Assembly (NCBI GenBank): GCA_015059805.1
Contig: SUZO01000004.1
Span: 1-64,000 of the forward strand
Direction of reading: 5' to 3'
DNA from: Rikenellaceae bacterium
Lineage (GTDB): Bacteria > Bacteroidota > Bacteroidia > Bacteroidales > Rikenellaceae
DNA length: 64,000 nt
Below the pieces are notes generated by a model, which was not told the DNA's origin, did not search any database, and saw nothing but the letters and a program-made list of their open reading frames with translations. Numbering within the stretch: position 1 is the stretch's first letter; each line of letters begins with the position of its first letter. The position numbers were made by a program, and so were the translations under genes. This document shows positions 36,840 through 44,826 of this stretch, in pieces.

Positions 36840-36918
36840 GCGTTCTAACAATACCCCATCCTATAACATCTCTTTTGGACGACACATTTTGAATAAGTGG
36901 ACAAAACGAGTGCTGAAA

Positions 36919-37023
36919 GGCGATGTGAATTGCTTGCAATGAAGGGCGGAAAGATTGACTGGGATCTTGCTCACAGAGGCAAGATTTCTGACCTTCATGG
37001 TCGCGTCAGCGACTCACATCGCC
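36919..37023. ncRNA. Candidate structured RNA or element: compact three-way junction
   Basis: GGCGATGTGA (36919-36928) pairs perfectly with TCACATCGCC (37014-37023). Inside are ATGAAGG/CCTTCAT (36939-36945 with 36992-36998), which encloses ATCTTGC/GCAAGAT (36964-36970 with 36979-36985), and a GTCGC-gtca-GCGAC hairpin (37000-37013) stacked directly on the outer stem. No clear promoter or ORF was found, so strand and status are open. It lies between repeat B2 and the tRNA terminator. Confidence 0.5.
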
Positions 37024-37052
37024 ATCCAGCAAGCAAACAACCACAACCAACA

Positions 37053-37086
37053 AAACAGGGAGCAACATCACTGTTACCCCCTGTTT
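37053..37086 (-). terminator. Terminator after tRNA-Leu
   Basis: AAACAGGG pairs with CCCTGTTT, with an inner AACA-GTGA-TGTT hairpin. On the minus strand it is followed by a short T-run. It is 2 nt beyond the tRNA discriminator base. Confidence 0.6.
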
Positions 37087-37087
37087 G

Positions 37088-37168
37088 TGCCCAGAATAGG
37101 ACTCGAACCTACACGTCTCTCAACACTCGCACCTGAAACGAGCGCGTCTACCATTTCGCCATCTGGGC
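37088..37168 (-). tRNA. tRNA-Leu (anticodon CAG)
   Basis: The minus strand folds as a class II tRNA: acceptor stem GCCCAGA/TCTGGGC, a D-arm with AAATGGTAGA, anticodon arm CTCGT-TTCAGGT-GCGAG (anticodon CAG), a 13-nt long variable arm and a T-arm GTAGG-TTCGAGT-CCTAT. The long variable arm and the anticodon agree on leucine (codon CUG). The discriminator is A, and the CCA end is not encoded. Promoter TATCTTTG at 37186-37179, about 11 nt before the mature 5' end. Confidence 0.96.
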
Positions 37169-37178
37169 TTTGACGGTG

Positions 37179-37207
37179 CAAAGATAGTAAAAAATTATTA
37201 CTTACAA
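37179..37207 (-). promoter_or_regulatory. Promoter of tRNA-Leu
   Basis: On the minus strand TATCTTTG (37186-37179) lies 18 nt after TTG (37207-37205). Confidence 0.7.
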
Positions 37208-37279
37208 CTTTTTTGGGGTTAATTTTGTGATTTTGAGTAGAAAAATAATCTTAGCAGGACTATTTTAAGGAAAATATGC

Positions 37280-37287
37280 TATCTTTG
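37280..37287 (+). promoter_or_regulatory. Promoter -7 box of the 6S-like RNA
   Basis: TATCTTTG followed by CA, just upstream of the structured RNA at about 37291-37505. The -33 element is weak. Confidence 0.65.
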
Positions 37288-37290
37288 CAT

Positions 37291-37505
37291 TGTCAATTTT
37301 GACAGAAATATTTTCACGGAAGGTGTAAGTTTACTCTTGTAAATCGAACGTAGGAAATTCGGAGCAGACGAGAGGGAGGCTGACATTATTCTTGCGTCGT
37401 GCCATTTGGCATCGGCGTGGGACTGTTGCTTATTGTTCGTCTGAGGTTTCCTACGACCTGATTTACAAAGATAAGCTTTCGGCTCCACGCTTTCTTTATT
37501 TTAAT
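37291..37505 (+). ncRNA. Rod-shaped structured RNA, candidate 6S RNA
   Basis: A non-coding unit runs from a TATCTTTG promoter to an intrinsic terminator (37467-37505). Long-range helices: TTGTAAATC (37337-37345) with GATTTACAA (37460-37468); CGTAGGAAA (37349-37357) with TTTCCTACG (37447-37455); CAGACGA (37365-37371) with TCGTCTG (37437-37443). After a large internal bubble (37372-37390 opposite 37422-37436) comes an apical hairpin, CTTGCGTCG-TGCC-ATTT-GGCA-t-CGGCGTGGG. A TGTCAA/TTGACA hairpin sits at the 5' end. A closing stem, central bubble and terminal stem are the form of 6S RNA, which mimics an open promoter and binds RNA polymerase. A Bacteroidales-1-type RNA is the same idea. It could also act as a leader of the gene at 37544, but it has its own terminator. 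Confidence 0.72.
37467..37505 (+). terminator. Terminator of the 6S-like RNA
   Basis: AAAGA(t)AAGC pairs with GCTTTCTTT (37489-37497), then ATTTTAAT. The stem shares bases with the RNA's closing helix, so the two may be alternative folds. Confidence 0.6.
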
Positions 37506-37543
37506 AATATGAATAGTTAGGGGTCGGCTATTGCAAGCTTTGT

Positions 37544-40500
37544 ATGAAAAAGGTTATCTTTACATTGCTCGCTACATCCATTCTCACTGTTGGATGTACA
37601 GCTGGGTATGACGACTCAATGCTGGTAAATCGCGTAGACGATTTGGAGGAGCGCGTTGAGGATTTGGAGGATCTGTGCAAGCAGATGAACACTAACATTT
37701 CGGCTCTTCAGAGCATTGTTTCGGCTCTTGAGCAGAGTGATACTATTAAGAGCATCACTCCGATTATTAAGAATGGCGAGGAGATTGGCTACACCATTAT
37801 CTTCACAAAGAGCGCCCCTGTTACTATCTACCACGGTCAGGATGGTAAAGATGGTAAGGATGGCGCAGACGGTAAGGACGGTAAGGACGGCACTGCGAGC
37901 GACAATGTCCCAACTATCGGTGTTAAGAAGGCTTCTGACGGTCTGTACTACTGGACAATCAATGGCGAGTGGCTGCTTGATGATAACGGCAACAAAATCT
38001 GCGCTCAGGGTAAGAATGGTCAAGACGGCGAGGATGGCAAAGATGGCGCGCAGGGTGCTCCAGGTGCCGATGGCGAGGACGGAAAAGATGGTGCTCCAGG
38101 CGCTCCAGGTGCTGACGGTGCAGATGGCAAGGACGGTAAAGACGGCATAACCCCACAGCTCAAGATTGAGGATGGCTATTGGTTCGTTTCGTATGACAAC
38201 GGCAGCAGCTGGACTAAGCTTGGCAAGGCGACTGGCGAGGATGGTAAAGATGGTGAGGATGGCGCTGACGGCAGTGATGGTGCTGATGGCAGCAACGGCA
38301 GCAATGGAGATAGCATTTTTGCCTCTATAGACTACTCAAACGACGATTATGTACTCTTTACCCTTAATGACGGCACAACTATCAAAGTGCCTACATGGAG
38401 TGCATTTGAGACGCTTAAGAAGCTCTGTGACCAGATGAATACCAACATCAACTCAATGAAGAGCATCGTTGAAGCGCTGCAAAATGGGGACTATATTACA
38501 GCCGTAACTCCGCTTGTTGAGGATGGTGTGCAGATTGGCTACACAATCACCTTTGCTAAGGGCGATGCAATCACAATCTACCACGGCAAAGATGGCAAAG
38601 ACGGTAACGACGGCAGCGATGGTGCTGACGGCAGCGACGGTGCTGACGGTAGCGCGAGCGCCCCAGTTATCGGACTTAAGCAGGACAGCGACGGCAACTA
38701 CTACTGGACTATTGATGGCGAGTGGTTGCTTGATGAGAGTGGCAATAAGGTGTGCGCCTCAGGCAAGAATGGCGCTGACGGCGAGGATGGCAAAGATGGT
38801 GCAGATGGTGCACCAGGTACTCCTGGCGCTCCAGGTGCCGATGGCGAGGACGGGAAAGATGGTACTCCAGGCGCTGACGGTGCAGATGGCAAGGACGGCA
38901 AAGACGGCATAACCCCTCAGCTCAAGATTGAGGATGGCTATTGGTTTGTATCTTACGATAACGGAGATAGCTGGACTAAGCTTGGCAAGGCGACTGGTGA
39001 GGATGGCAAAGATGGCGAGGATGGTGCTGACGGTACTCCAGGCGCAGATGGAGCAAATGGTGCTGATGGTAAAGACGGCGCAGATGGTAAGGATGGCGAC
39101 TCATTCTTTAAGTCTGTAGTTGTAAATCAGAAGGAGGTTATCTTTACCCTTGCTGACGGCACAACCTTTACCCTACCAATGGGTAAGCCATTTGGTATCA
39201 CTTTTGACACCGAGACAATCAACTTCTCTTTGGGCTGCAGCTACACAATCAACTACACAATTATCGGTGCAGATGAGAATACCGCTATGCAGGTGATGAC
39301 CTCTGACGGCATGCGTGCTAAGTTTGAGCATGGCGAGATTACCCCTGAGGGCACTCTTGCTGGAACTATCACCGTAACCACTCCATATACTATTGTTGAT
39401 AGAACGACTGTCGCAGTGCTTCTCTCAGACGGAAATAGCCGCGTAATTATGAAGGCTCTCAACTTTATCTATGAGGGTAGCGCCGACACTGAGCAGGGTA
39501 CGCTTATCATCACCACTGGCGAGGCTCTTAAGGTGGGCGCTGAGGGCGGAAAGGTAGAGATCCCTCTGCAGACCAACCTAAGCTACTACGTTGAGATTGA
39601 CAGCAGCTGCCAGTCTTGGCTTAGCCTTGCCGCTTCACAGTCGGCAGCACTTCGCCAGGAGAGCGTCAATATTACCGCTGCAGCAAATAATGGCGGCGCA
39701 CGCCACGGCTTTGTGCACTTTGTCAATGTGGCAGATAACTCTATTCTGCAGACCGTATGCATCTCTCAGGATGCAAATGATAAGGTGCTCTCTGAGGTAG
39801 TGACCTTCGTAGACCCTAACTTTGAGAGCTATATGCTCACCAACTTCGACTTTGACGGCAACGGTCAGCTTACAAAGAAGGAGGCATTAGAGGCACTCAG
39901 CATCACCGTTCCTACAAACGTTACCGATGTCACTGGCATTGAGCACTGTACAAACTTGGTTGAGATTATTGCATCAAGTAGTAAAATTACCACTATTAAC
40001 ACATCTTCTTTAACAAAGTTAGAGAGATTGGATCTCAGTAGTACACGCTCATTAAAGAACATTGACCTATCTAATAATAAGGCTCTTAAATGGCTCTCCG
40101 TATATTTTTCTACTCTCACTTCACTGGATGTATCTGCAAATAGAGCCCTCACATACTTAGATTGTGGCGCATTAGACAACTTAACAAACTTAACATTAGA
40201 ACTCAACGACCATCCTGAACTCGTAGAGTTAAAGTGTAAAGGCAATATAAAGAAATTATCTATACTTAAAGTCAATGGTTGTCCTAAGCTTAAGGTTCTG
40301 AACTGCAGCAATAATCAACTCAGAGCCTTAGACCTATCTGCCAACAATGAACTTACCTCTATTGATTGTCACACTAATCTTTTACTAAGTCTTGATGTAT
40401 CAAAGAATGTAAAACTTAAGACACTGGACTGCTCAGACAACCATCTATCAAAGTTGAACGTTAGCAACAATCCACTGCTAACAAGTCTGAATATAGATTC

Positions 40501-41626
40501 TAATATTCTGACAGAGGTAAATTGCGGAAACATCCCTGGCATCACCTCACTATATATCCGCAATTGGAATGAAATAGAATGGGGATTGAAGGTTATTGGA
40601 GAGAACTTAACAAGCGTTAACGCAGTGGCAACTAATAGCGACGGCTATCAAGCTAAGTACCTAACCTCTTTGGAGTTAAATACGCCAAAACTTACTGAAC
40701 TCACCCTTGAGTATCCAGCAATTAGTACATTAGACTGTTCCAACCTACCAGAGTTGAAAACATTAAACCTCAAAGGTGCGACAGAGCTCACATCGCTAAA
40801 TCTCAAAAACAATCCAGAGTTAGTGACATTTAATATGCAACCACGACACACCTCTGGGGGGCATAATAAATATTTAACAGAGATAGATTTCTCAAATAAC
40901 AAGAAATTATCAACAGTATATGTAGATTGTCTTGCTCTTAAGACATTAGACCTATCTGCTTCAACGATAGTGTCAAGTTTTACAATGAAAACCCCTGCAC
41001 TAACTCAGCTAAACCTCGGCGATAACCCGATAACTTCTCTTTATTATATTCAATCTGACAACCTTAAGATTATCTCGTCTTGCTTGCAGCGCATTGGTAG
41101 CTCAAGTAATATTACAAATGTGGGAACACGCTTGGATATATCTGAGTGTCCAGAAATACATACGCTATACATACAGAGTTCAACAATGGATTCTATAGAT
41201 CTGAGCAAAAACAGCAAGCTAAGAGACCTACGTCTACGTTGCAAGATGTTAGAGACGATAGATTTATCTGCAAATGTCGGCTTAACATCCGTTGAACTCC
41301 ACGACCCTTCAAACACCGTTGATGTCTACAATCTGAAGAGTGTAAATATCTCTGGTCTTACAAATCTCACATCATTAACGGTTACTACTTGTGCACTTGA
41401 GACCCTTGACCTTACAACCAATAGCGCGCTTAAGACTATTAAGTGCTATGGCAATAAGATTAAGGTACTTGATGTAAGCAACTGCTCGGCGCTCACATCG
41501 TTAGACTGCAGCCCGATGGCTACACTTGAGAGTCTATATGTAGATGCGTCGCAGAAGATTAACTACATCACCTACAACCGTAGCGATGACTACATTCCAG
41601 CAGCTACAAATATAGTGGTACGATAG
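37544..41626 (+). CDS. Large surface lipoprotein: duplicated collagen-like modules, BACON-like domain, EF-hand loop, leucine-rich repeats
   Basis: The 1360-residue protein has a lipobox (TVGC, Cys18). A coiled segment (28-65) leads to module 1 (about 42-290) and module 2 (about 291-545). Each has a LCxQMNTNI helix, an IGYTI-FxK-TIYHG strand set, Gly-X-Y runs of the GKDG/GADG type, a YYWTI-GEWLL segment and ITPQLKIEDGYWFVSYDNG, as in DUF4988-type lipoproteins. A BACON-like domain follows (about 652-742, CQSWLSLAAS), then the canonical EF-hand loop DFDGNGQLTKKE (769-780) and leucine-rich repeats of the L-LDLS-N type to the end (about 795-1345). It is probably exported to the outside of the outer membrane as an adhesin or glycan binder. 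Base composition is richer in A+T over about 39960-41380 than in the rest. Confidence 0.9.
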   Translation: MKKVIFTLLATSILTVGCTAGYDDSMLVNRVDDLEERVEDLEDLCKQMNTNISALQSIVSALEQSDTIKSITPIIKNGEEIGYTIIFTKSAPVTIYHGQDGKDGKDGADGKDGKDGTASDNVPTIGVKKASDGLYYWTINGEWLLDDNGNKICAQGKNGQDGEDGKDGAQGAPGADGEDGKDGAPGAPGADGADGKDGKDGITPQLKIEDGYWFVSYDNGSSWTKLGKATGEDGKDGEDGADGSDGADGSNGSNGDSIFASIDYSNDDYVLFTLNDGTTIKVPTWSAFETLKKLCDQMNTNINSMKSIVEALQNGDYITAVTPLVEDGVQIGYTITFAKGDAITIYHGKDGKDGNDGSDGADGSDGADGSASAPVIGLKQDSDGNYYWTIDGEWLLDESGNKVCASGKNGADGEDGKDGADGAPGTPGAPGADGEDGKDGTPGADGADGKDGKDGITPQLKIEDGYWFVSYDNGDSWTKLGKATGEDGKDGEDGADGTPGADGANGADGKDGADGKDGDSFFKSVVVNQKEVIFTLADGTTFTLPMGKPFGITFDTETINFSLGCSYTINYTIIGADENTAMQVMTSDGMRAKFEHGEITPEGTLAGTITVTTPYTIVDRTTVAVLLSDGNSRVIMKALNFIYEGSADTEQGTLIITTGEALKVGAEGGKVEIPLQTNLSYYVEIDSSCQSWLSLAASQSAALRQESVNITAAANNGGARHGFVHFVNVADNSILQTVCISQDANDKVLSEVVTFVDPNFESYMLTNFDFDGNGQLTKKEALEALSITVPTNVTDVTGIEHCTNLVEIIASSSKITTINTSSLTKLERLDLSSTRSLKNIDLSNNKALKWLSVYFSTLTSLDVSANRALTYLDCGALDNLTNLTLELNDHPELVELKCKGNIKKLSILKVNGCPKLKVLNCSNNQLRALDLSANNELTSIDCHTNLLLSLDVSKNVKLKTLDCSDNHLSKLNVSNNPLLTSLNIDSNILTEVNCGNIPGITSLYIRNWNEIEWGLKVIGENLTSVNAVATNSDGYQAKYLTSLELNTPKLTELTLEYPAISTLDCSNLPELKTLNLKGATELTSLNLKNNPELVTFNMQPRHTSGGHNKYLTEIDFSNNKKLSTVYVDCLALKTLDLSASTIVSSFTMKTPALTQLNLGDNPITSLYYIQSDNLKIISSCLQRIGSSSNITNVGTRLDISECPEIHTLYIQSSTMDSIDLSKNSKLRDLRLRCKMLETIDLSANVGLTSVELHDPSNTVDVYNLKSVNISGLTNLTSLTVTTCALETLDLTTNSALKTIKCYGNKIKVLDVSNCSALTSLDCSPMATLESLYVDASQKINYITYNRSDDYIPAATNIVVR
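37660..39105 (+). repeat. Tandem direct duplication inside the collagen-like lipoprotein gene
   Basis: Two in-frame modules are offset by about 750-762 nt. For example, the 120-nt block starting ATAACCCC at 38148 recurs at 38909 with few changes. Within each, GGTAAAGATGG/GGCGAGGATGG-type 9-nt periods encode Gly-X-Asp-Gly triplets. Unequal recombination could change collagen-run length. Confidence 0.85.
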
Positions 41627-41647
41627 ACTACCGACCCTAAAATGTGT

Positions 41648-41684
41648 CCGATTTGGCGTAAAAGTGCCAAATCGGGCATTTTTT
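41648..41684 (+). terminator. Intrinsic terminator after the LRR lipoprotein
   Basis: Perfect 10-bp stem CCGATTTGGC/GCCAAATCGG with an 8-nt loop, followed by GCA and T6. Confidence 0.88.
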
Positions 41685-41730
41685 ATGCACAAAAAACCGC
41701 GAAAACTTTTTCTGTTTCCAGAGTTTTCTG

Positions 41731-41738
41731 TATCTTTG
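41731..41738 (+). promoter_or_regulatory. Promoter -7 box of the tetR-efflux operon
   Basis: TATCTTTG, 25 nt before the regulator ATG. It is the only box seen upstream of the five-gene run, so the regulator probably controls itself and the pump. Confidence 0.65.
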
Positions 41739-41763
41739 TGCCCTGAACTACCATATTTATTTT

Positions 41764-42381
41764 ATGACACAAAAAGAGCGTATAATAGACAAGGCGGCAA
41801 CGATGTTCGTTGAGCAGGGGATTAAGTCTGTGAGAATGGACGACATTGCCAGCGCTGTCGGCGTATCAAAGCGTACGCTGTATGAGATGTTTGAGAGCAA
41901 GGACGAGCTACTATATCTTGCCATTCGTCATCTACAGCGTAACAAGATGGCGCACATTGAGAGTTGTGTGCAGAGCAACCGCGACTCTTTAGCTTTTCTC
42001 TTTGAGAGCATGGAGTTAATGCTTGACAACAAGGAGGCGCACCGTCGTATTTCTCACAATTTGCGTAAGTTTTATCCCGCAACATTTGAGCGTGTACGCA
42101 AGGAGGCTGAGGCGGAGAATGGGCGTCTACTCTTCTCAATGATAAAGCATTACATCTACTGCGGGCTGATTGTTCCGACGGTAGACATACGTCTTTCGGT
42201 AACAATTTTGTACTACACCGCAACAACACTTGTCGTCTCGGCGGGCAATATGTCGCTACCTGAAGGCGTTAGCCTTGAGGATGCTCTGAACTATACTATC
42301 ATCAACTTCTTCCGAGGCATCGCCACAATAGAGGGTGTACAACAGATTGATGAGTATATTAAGGATAAGTGCAACAGATAG
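41764..42381 (+). CDS. TetR/AcrR family transcriptional regulator
   Basis: This 205-residue protein has the N-terminal helix-turn-helix of TetR proteins: ERIIDKAATMFVEQGIKSVRM followed by DDIASAVGVSKRTLYEMFESKDEL. The C-terminal helical ligand domain (about 60-200) is diverged, as is usual. It is the first gene of a run with tolC-, MFP- and RND-type genes 40 nt downstream, so it most likely represses this efflux operon until an inducer binds. Confidence 0.92.
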   Translation: MTQKERIIDKAATMFVEQGIKSVRMDDIASAVGVSKRTLYEMFESKDELLYLAIRHLQRNKMAHIESCVQSNRDSLAFLFESMELMLDNKEAHRRISHNLRKFYPATFERVRKEAEAENGRLLFSMIKHYIYCGLIVPTVDIRLSVTILYYTATTLVVSAGNMSLPEGVSLEDALNYTIINFFRGIATIEGVQQIDEYIKDKCNR

Positions 42382-42421
42382 TAAAGAGATATACAATATA
42401 AGGTAATTAAACAGTTAAGTT

Positions 42422-43774
42422 ATGAGAAAATTTTTGATGATGTTAGGTTTTGCAGCCTTAGCTCTCACCGTTTCGGCTGAGGAGCAACAGCAGGCAGCAC
42501 AGCCTGAGCAGAAGTTGGTCCTCTCGCTTGAGCAGGCGCTTGAGATTGCGCTGAGCGAGAATCCGACAATCAAGATTGCCGATCAGCAGATTGAGATTAA
42601 GCGTTACGCTAAGCAAGGCACCTACGCAAGTCTCTATCCGCAAATTGATGCTACAGCCTCTTATCAGCGAGTGATTAAGAAGCAGACCATGAGCATGGAC
42701 TTCGGCGGTCAAACACAGACTATCAAGGTTGGTAGTGACAACTCATTCAATGGCGGCGTTACCCTGGGCATGCCTGTTGTAAACGCTCAGCTATGGCAGA
42801 GCCTCAAGGTGTCAGCACTCGACGTTGAGCTTGCCGTTGAGCAGGCGCGTTCATCTCGCATTGACATGATTGAGCAGGTGACAAAGGCTTACTATGGCAT
42901 TCTGCTGGCAAAGCAGTCACAGGAGCTATATCAGAGCGTATATGACAACGCCGTTGAGAACAACGACATTGTAAAGAAGAAGTTTGACGTTGGTGCAGTA
43001 TCTGAGTACGACCTTATCCGCTCAAATGTAACAGTGCAGAACGCTCTGCCAAATGTTATTGAGGCTGAGTACACCGTAACCCTCGCCCTCTGGCAGCTCA
43101 AGGCGCTGCTGGGCATTGACCTTCAGCGCGAGATTGACGTTATAGGCTCGCTGATGGACTATGTTCATGTGCTTGACAAGAGTTACGACATCTCACAGCT
43201 CAACCTTGAGAACAACACTACCCTCAAGCAGTTAGATATGCAGGAGCAGATGCTTGAGCACGCCGTAAAGATTACAAAACTTGCCAATGTACCATCGCTC
43301 TCTGTTAGCGCAGCATATCTCTACACAGCGCTTGGCAATGACGGTAAGTTCTTCAAGAAGGAGGCTTGGAATCCATACTCATACGCTGGTCTTCAGCTCA
43401 ACATCCCAATTTTTGCGGGTAACAAGCGCCGTGCAGCTACTCGTGAGGCTCGTCTGAATCTGACAAACCTACAGCTTCAGCGCGAGAATGTAGAGCGTCA
43501 GCTTCGCGTGGGTATTGTGCAGTATCTCAACAACATGCAGTCAAGCGTCAAGAAGTATCACGCCTCTGCTGCCACTGTAGATCAGGCACAGCGCGGCTAT
43601 GACATCGCCGTAAAGCGTTACGACGTAGGTCGCGGAACACTCGTAGATATTGACAACTCACAGCTTGCACTCACTCAGGCGGAGCTGCAGCGCAACCAGT
43701 CTATCTACAACTTCCTCACAGCAAAGGTTTCGCTTGACAAAGTTTTGGGCGACTACGATTTTGATAATAAATAA
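42422..43774 (+). CDS. TolC-family outer membrane efflux protein
   Basis: The 450-residue protein has a signal peptide (cleavage near VSA-EE) and two homologous outer-membrane-efflux halves (about 35-230 and 245-445). LSLEQALEIALSENPTIKIADQQIEI starts the first half. Long amphipathic helices with Gln/Ala/Asn heptads (DQAQRGYDIAVKRYDVG, LTQAELQRNQSIYNFLTA) form the periplasmic tunnel. It is the exit duct of the tripartite pump encoded with the next two genes. Mature proteins of this type are not lipidated here, because there is no lipobox Cys. Confidence 0.93.
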   Translation: MRKFLMMLGFAALALTVSAEEQQQAAQPEQKLVLSLEQALEIALSENPTIKIADQQIEIKRYAKQGTYASLYPQIDATASYQRVIKKQTMSMDFGGQTQTIKVGSDNSFNGGVTLGMPVVNAQLWQSLKVSALDVELAVEQARSSRIDMIEQVTKAYYGILLAKQSQELYQSVYDNAVENNDIVKKKFDVGAVSEYDLIRSNVTVQNALPNVIEAEYTVTLALWQLKALLGIDLQREIDVIGSLMDYVHVLDKSYDISQLNLENNTTLKQLDMQEQMLEHAVKITKLANVPSLSVSAAYLYTALGNDGKFFKKEAWNPYSYAGLQLNIPIFAGNKRRAATREARLNLTNLQLQRENVERQLRVGIVQYLNNMQSSVKKYHASAATVDQAQRGYDIAVKRYDVGRGTLVDIDNSQLALTQAELQRNQSIYNFLTAKVSLDKVLGDYDFDNK

Positions 43775-43786
43775 AACAGTATAAAG

Positions 43787-44815
43787 ATGAGAAAATTTGT
43801 AAATTCACTGCTCGTTATCTGTGCAGTAACAGCAGTATCTTGTGGCTCTTCAGACAAGGGCGCAAAAAAGACCGAGGCAGCTGCTGAGGTTGTTCTTCCA
43901 AAGGTTGAGGTTGCAACAGTAGCCTCAAGAGATGTTGTTCAGCAGGTTATCTTTACTGGAAATGTAGAGGCTGAGGTTGTAAATAACATCGCCCCACAGT
44001 CTCCACGTCGTATTAAGGAGATTCGCTTTGATGTTGGCGACCATGTTCGCAAGGGCGACGTGCTCGTAAGCCTTGAGAACTCTGCCCTTGTGCAGTCAAA
44101 GGCTCAGATGGATAACGCTAAGATTGAGTATGACCGAACTGACGAGCTCTACAAGATTGGTGGTGCTTCAAAGTCAGAGTGGGATGCTCGCCGATTGCAG
44201 TATGAGGTAGCAAAGGCATCTTACGAGAACCTTCTTGAGAATACAACCCTCATCGCTCCAGTAGATGGTATTGTTACAGCTCGTAACTACGACAAGGGTG
44301 ACATGGCTGGTGGTCTGCCAGTGCTTGTTGTTGAGCAGATTCGCCCAGTAAAGATTATGATTAACATCTCTGAGAACCTCTTTGCACGTGTACGCAAGGG
44401 TATGAAGGTTATCGTAAACCTTGAGGCTTATGGCGACGAGGACTTTGCAGGTAGCATCACCCGTATCTACCCTACAATCAACAATGCGACTCGCACCTTT
44501 GCCGCTGAGGTTACCGTTCCAAATAGGGACGAGCGTGTTCGCCCAGGAATGTTTGCCCGCGTAACACTTCCATACGGCAAGCAGAACCATGTAGTTGCTC
44601 CAGACCGCGCTGTAAACAAGCTTATGGGTAGCGGTGACCGCTATGTATATGTTCTTGAGGCAGATGGCACTGTTCGCTACTCAAAGGTTGAGCTTGGTCG
44701 TCGCCTTGGCGCTGAGTGGGAGATTCTCTCTGGTCTTGAGAGTGGTGAGACTGTAGTCGTTAAGGGTGTAAATGCCCTTACAAACGGTTGCAAGGTTGAG
44801 GTAGTAAATAAATAG
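43787..44815 (+). CDS. RND efflux periplasmic adaptor (membrane fusion protein)
   Basis: This 342-residue lipoprotein (lipobox VSCGSS, Cys at about 19) of the HlyD/AcrA family has a barrel-sandwich domain split around a short helical hairpin: RRIKEIRFDVGDHVRKGDVLVSLE before it and LIAPVDGIVTARNYDKGDMAG after it. A beta-barrel (about 190-265, VIVNLEAYGDEDFAGSI) and a membrane-proximal domain follow. It links the inner-membrane RND pump to the TolC-type duct. It starts 12 nt after the duct gene and ends 11 nt before the pump gene. Confidence 0.94.
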   Translation: MRKFVNSLLVICAVTAVSCGSSDKGAKKTEAAAEVVLPKVEVATVASRDVVQQVIFTGNVEAEVVNNIAPQSPRRIKEIRFDVGDHVRKGDVLVSLENSALVQSKAQMDNAKIEYDRTDELYKIGGASKSEWDARRLQYEVAKASYENLLENTTLIAPVDGIVTARNYDKGDMAGGLPVLVVEQIRPVKIMINISENLFARVRKGMKVIVNLEAYGDEDFAGSITRIYPTINNATRTFAAEVTVPNRDERVRPGMFARVTLPYGKQNHVVAPDRAVNKLMGSGDRYVYVLEADGTVRYSKVELGRRLGAEWEILSGLESGETVVVKGVNALTNGCKVEVVNK

Positions 44816-44826
44816 TAGAAGTAAGG

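Noticed and set aside
37291..37505. tmRNA, RNase P RNA or SRP RNA
   Set aside because: The tRNA-like ends and tag ORF, the RNase P P4 core and the SRP GGAAG tetraloop domain were not found; only a rod with a bubble fits.
37840..39100. Regular short repeats resembling a CRISPR or VNTR array
   Set aside because: The periods are 9 nt and in frame with Gly-X-Y codons of one long lipoprotein; there are no spacers and no cas genes.
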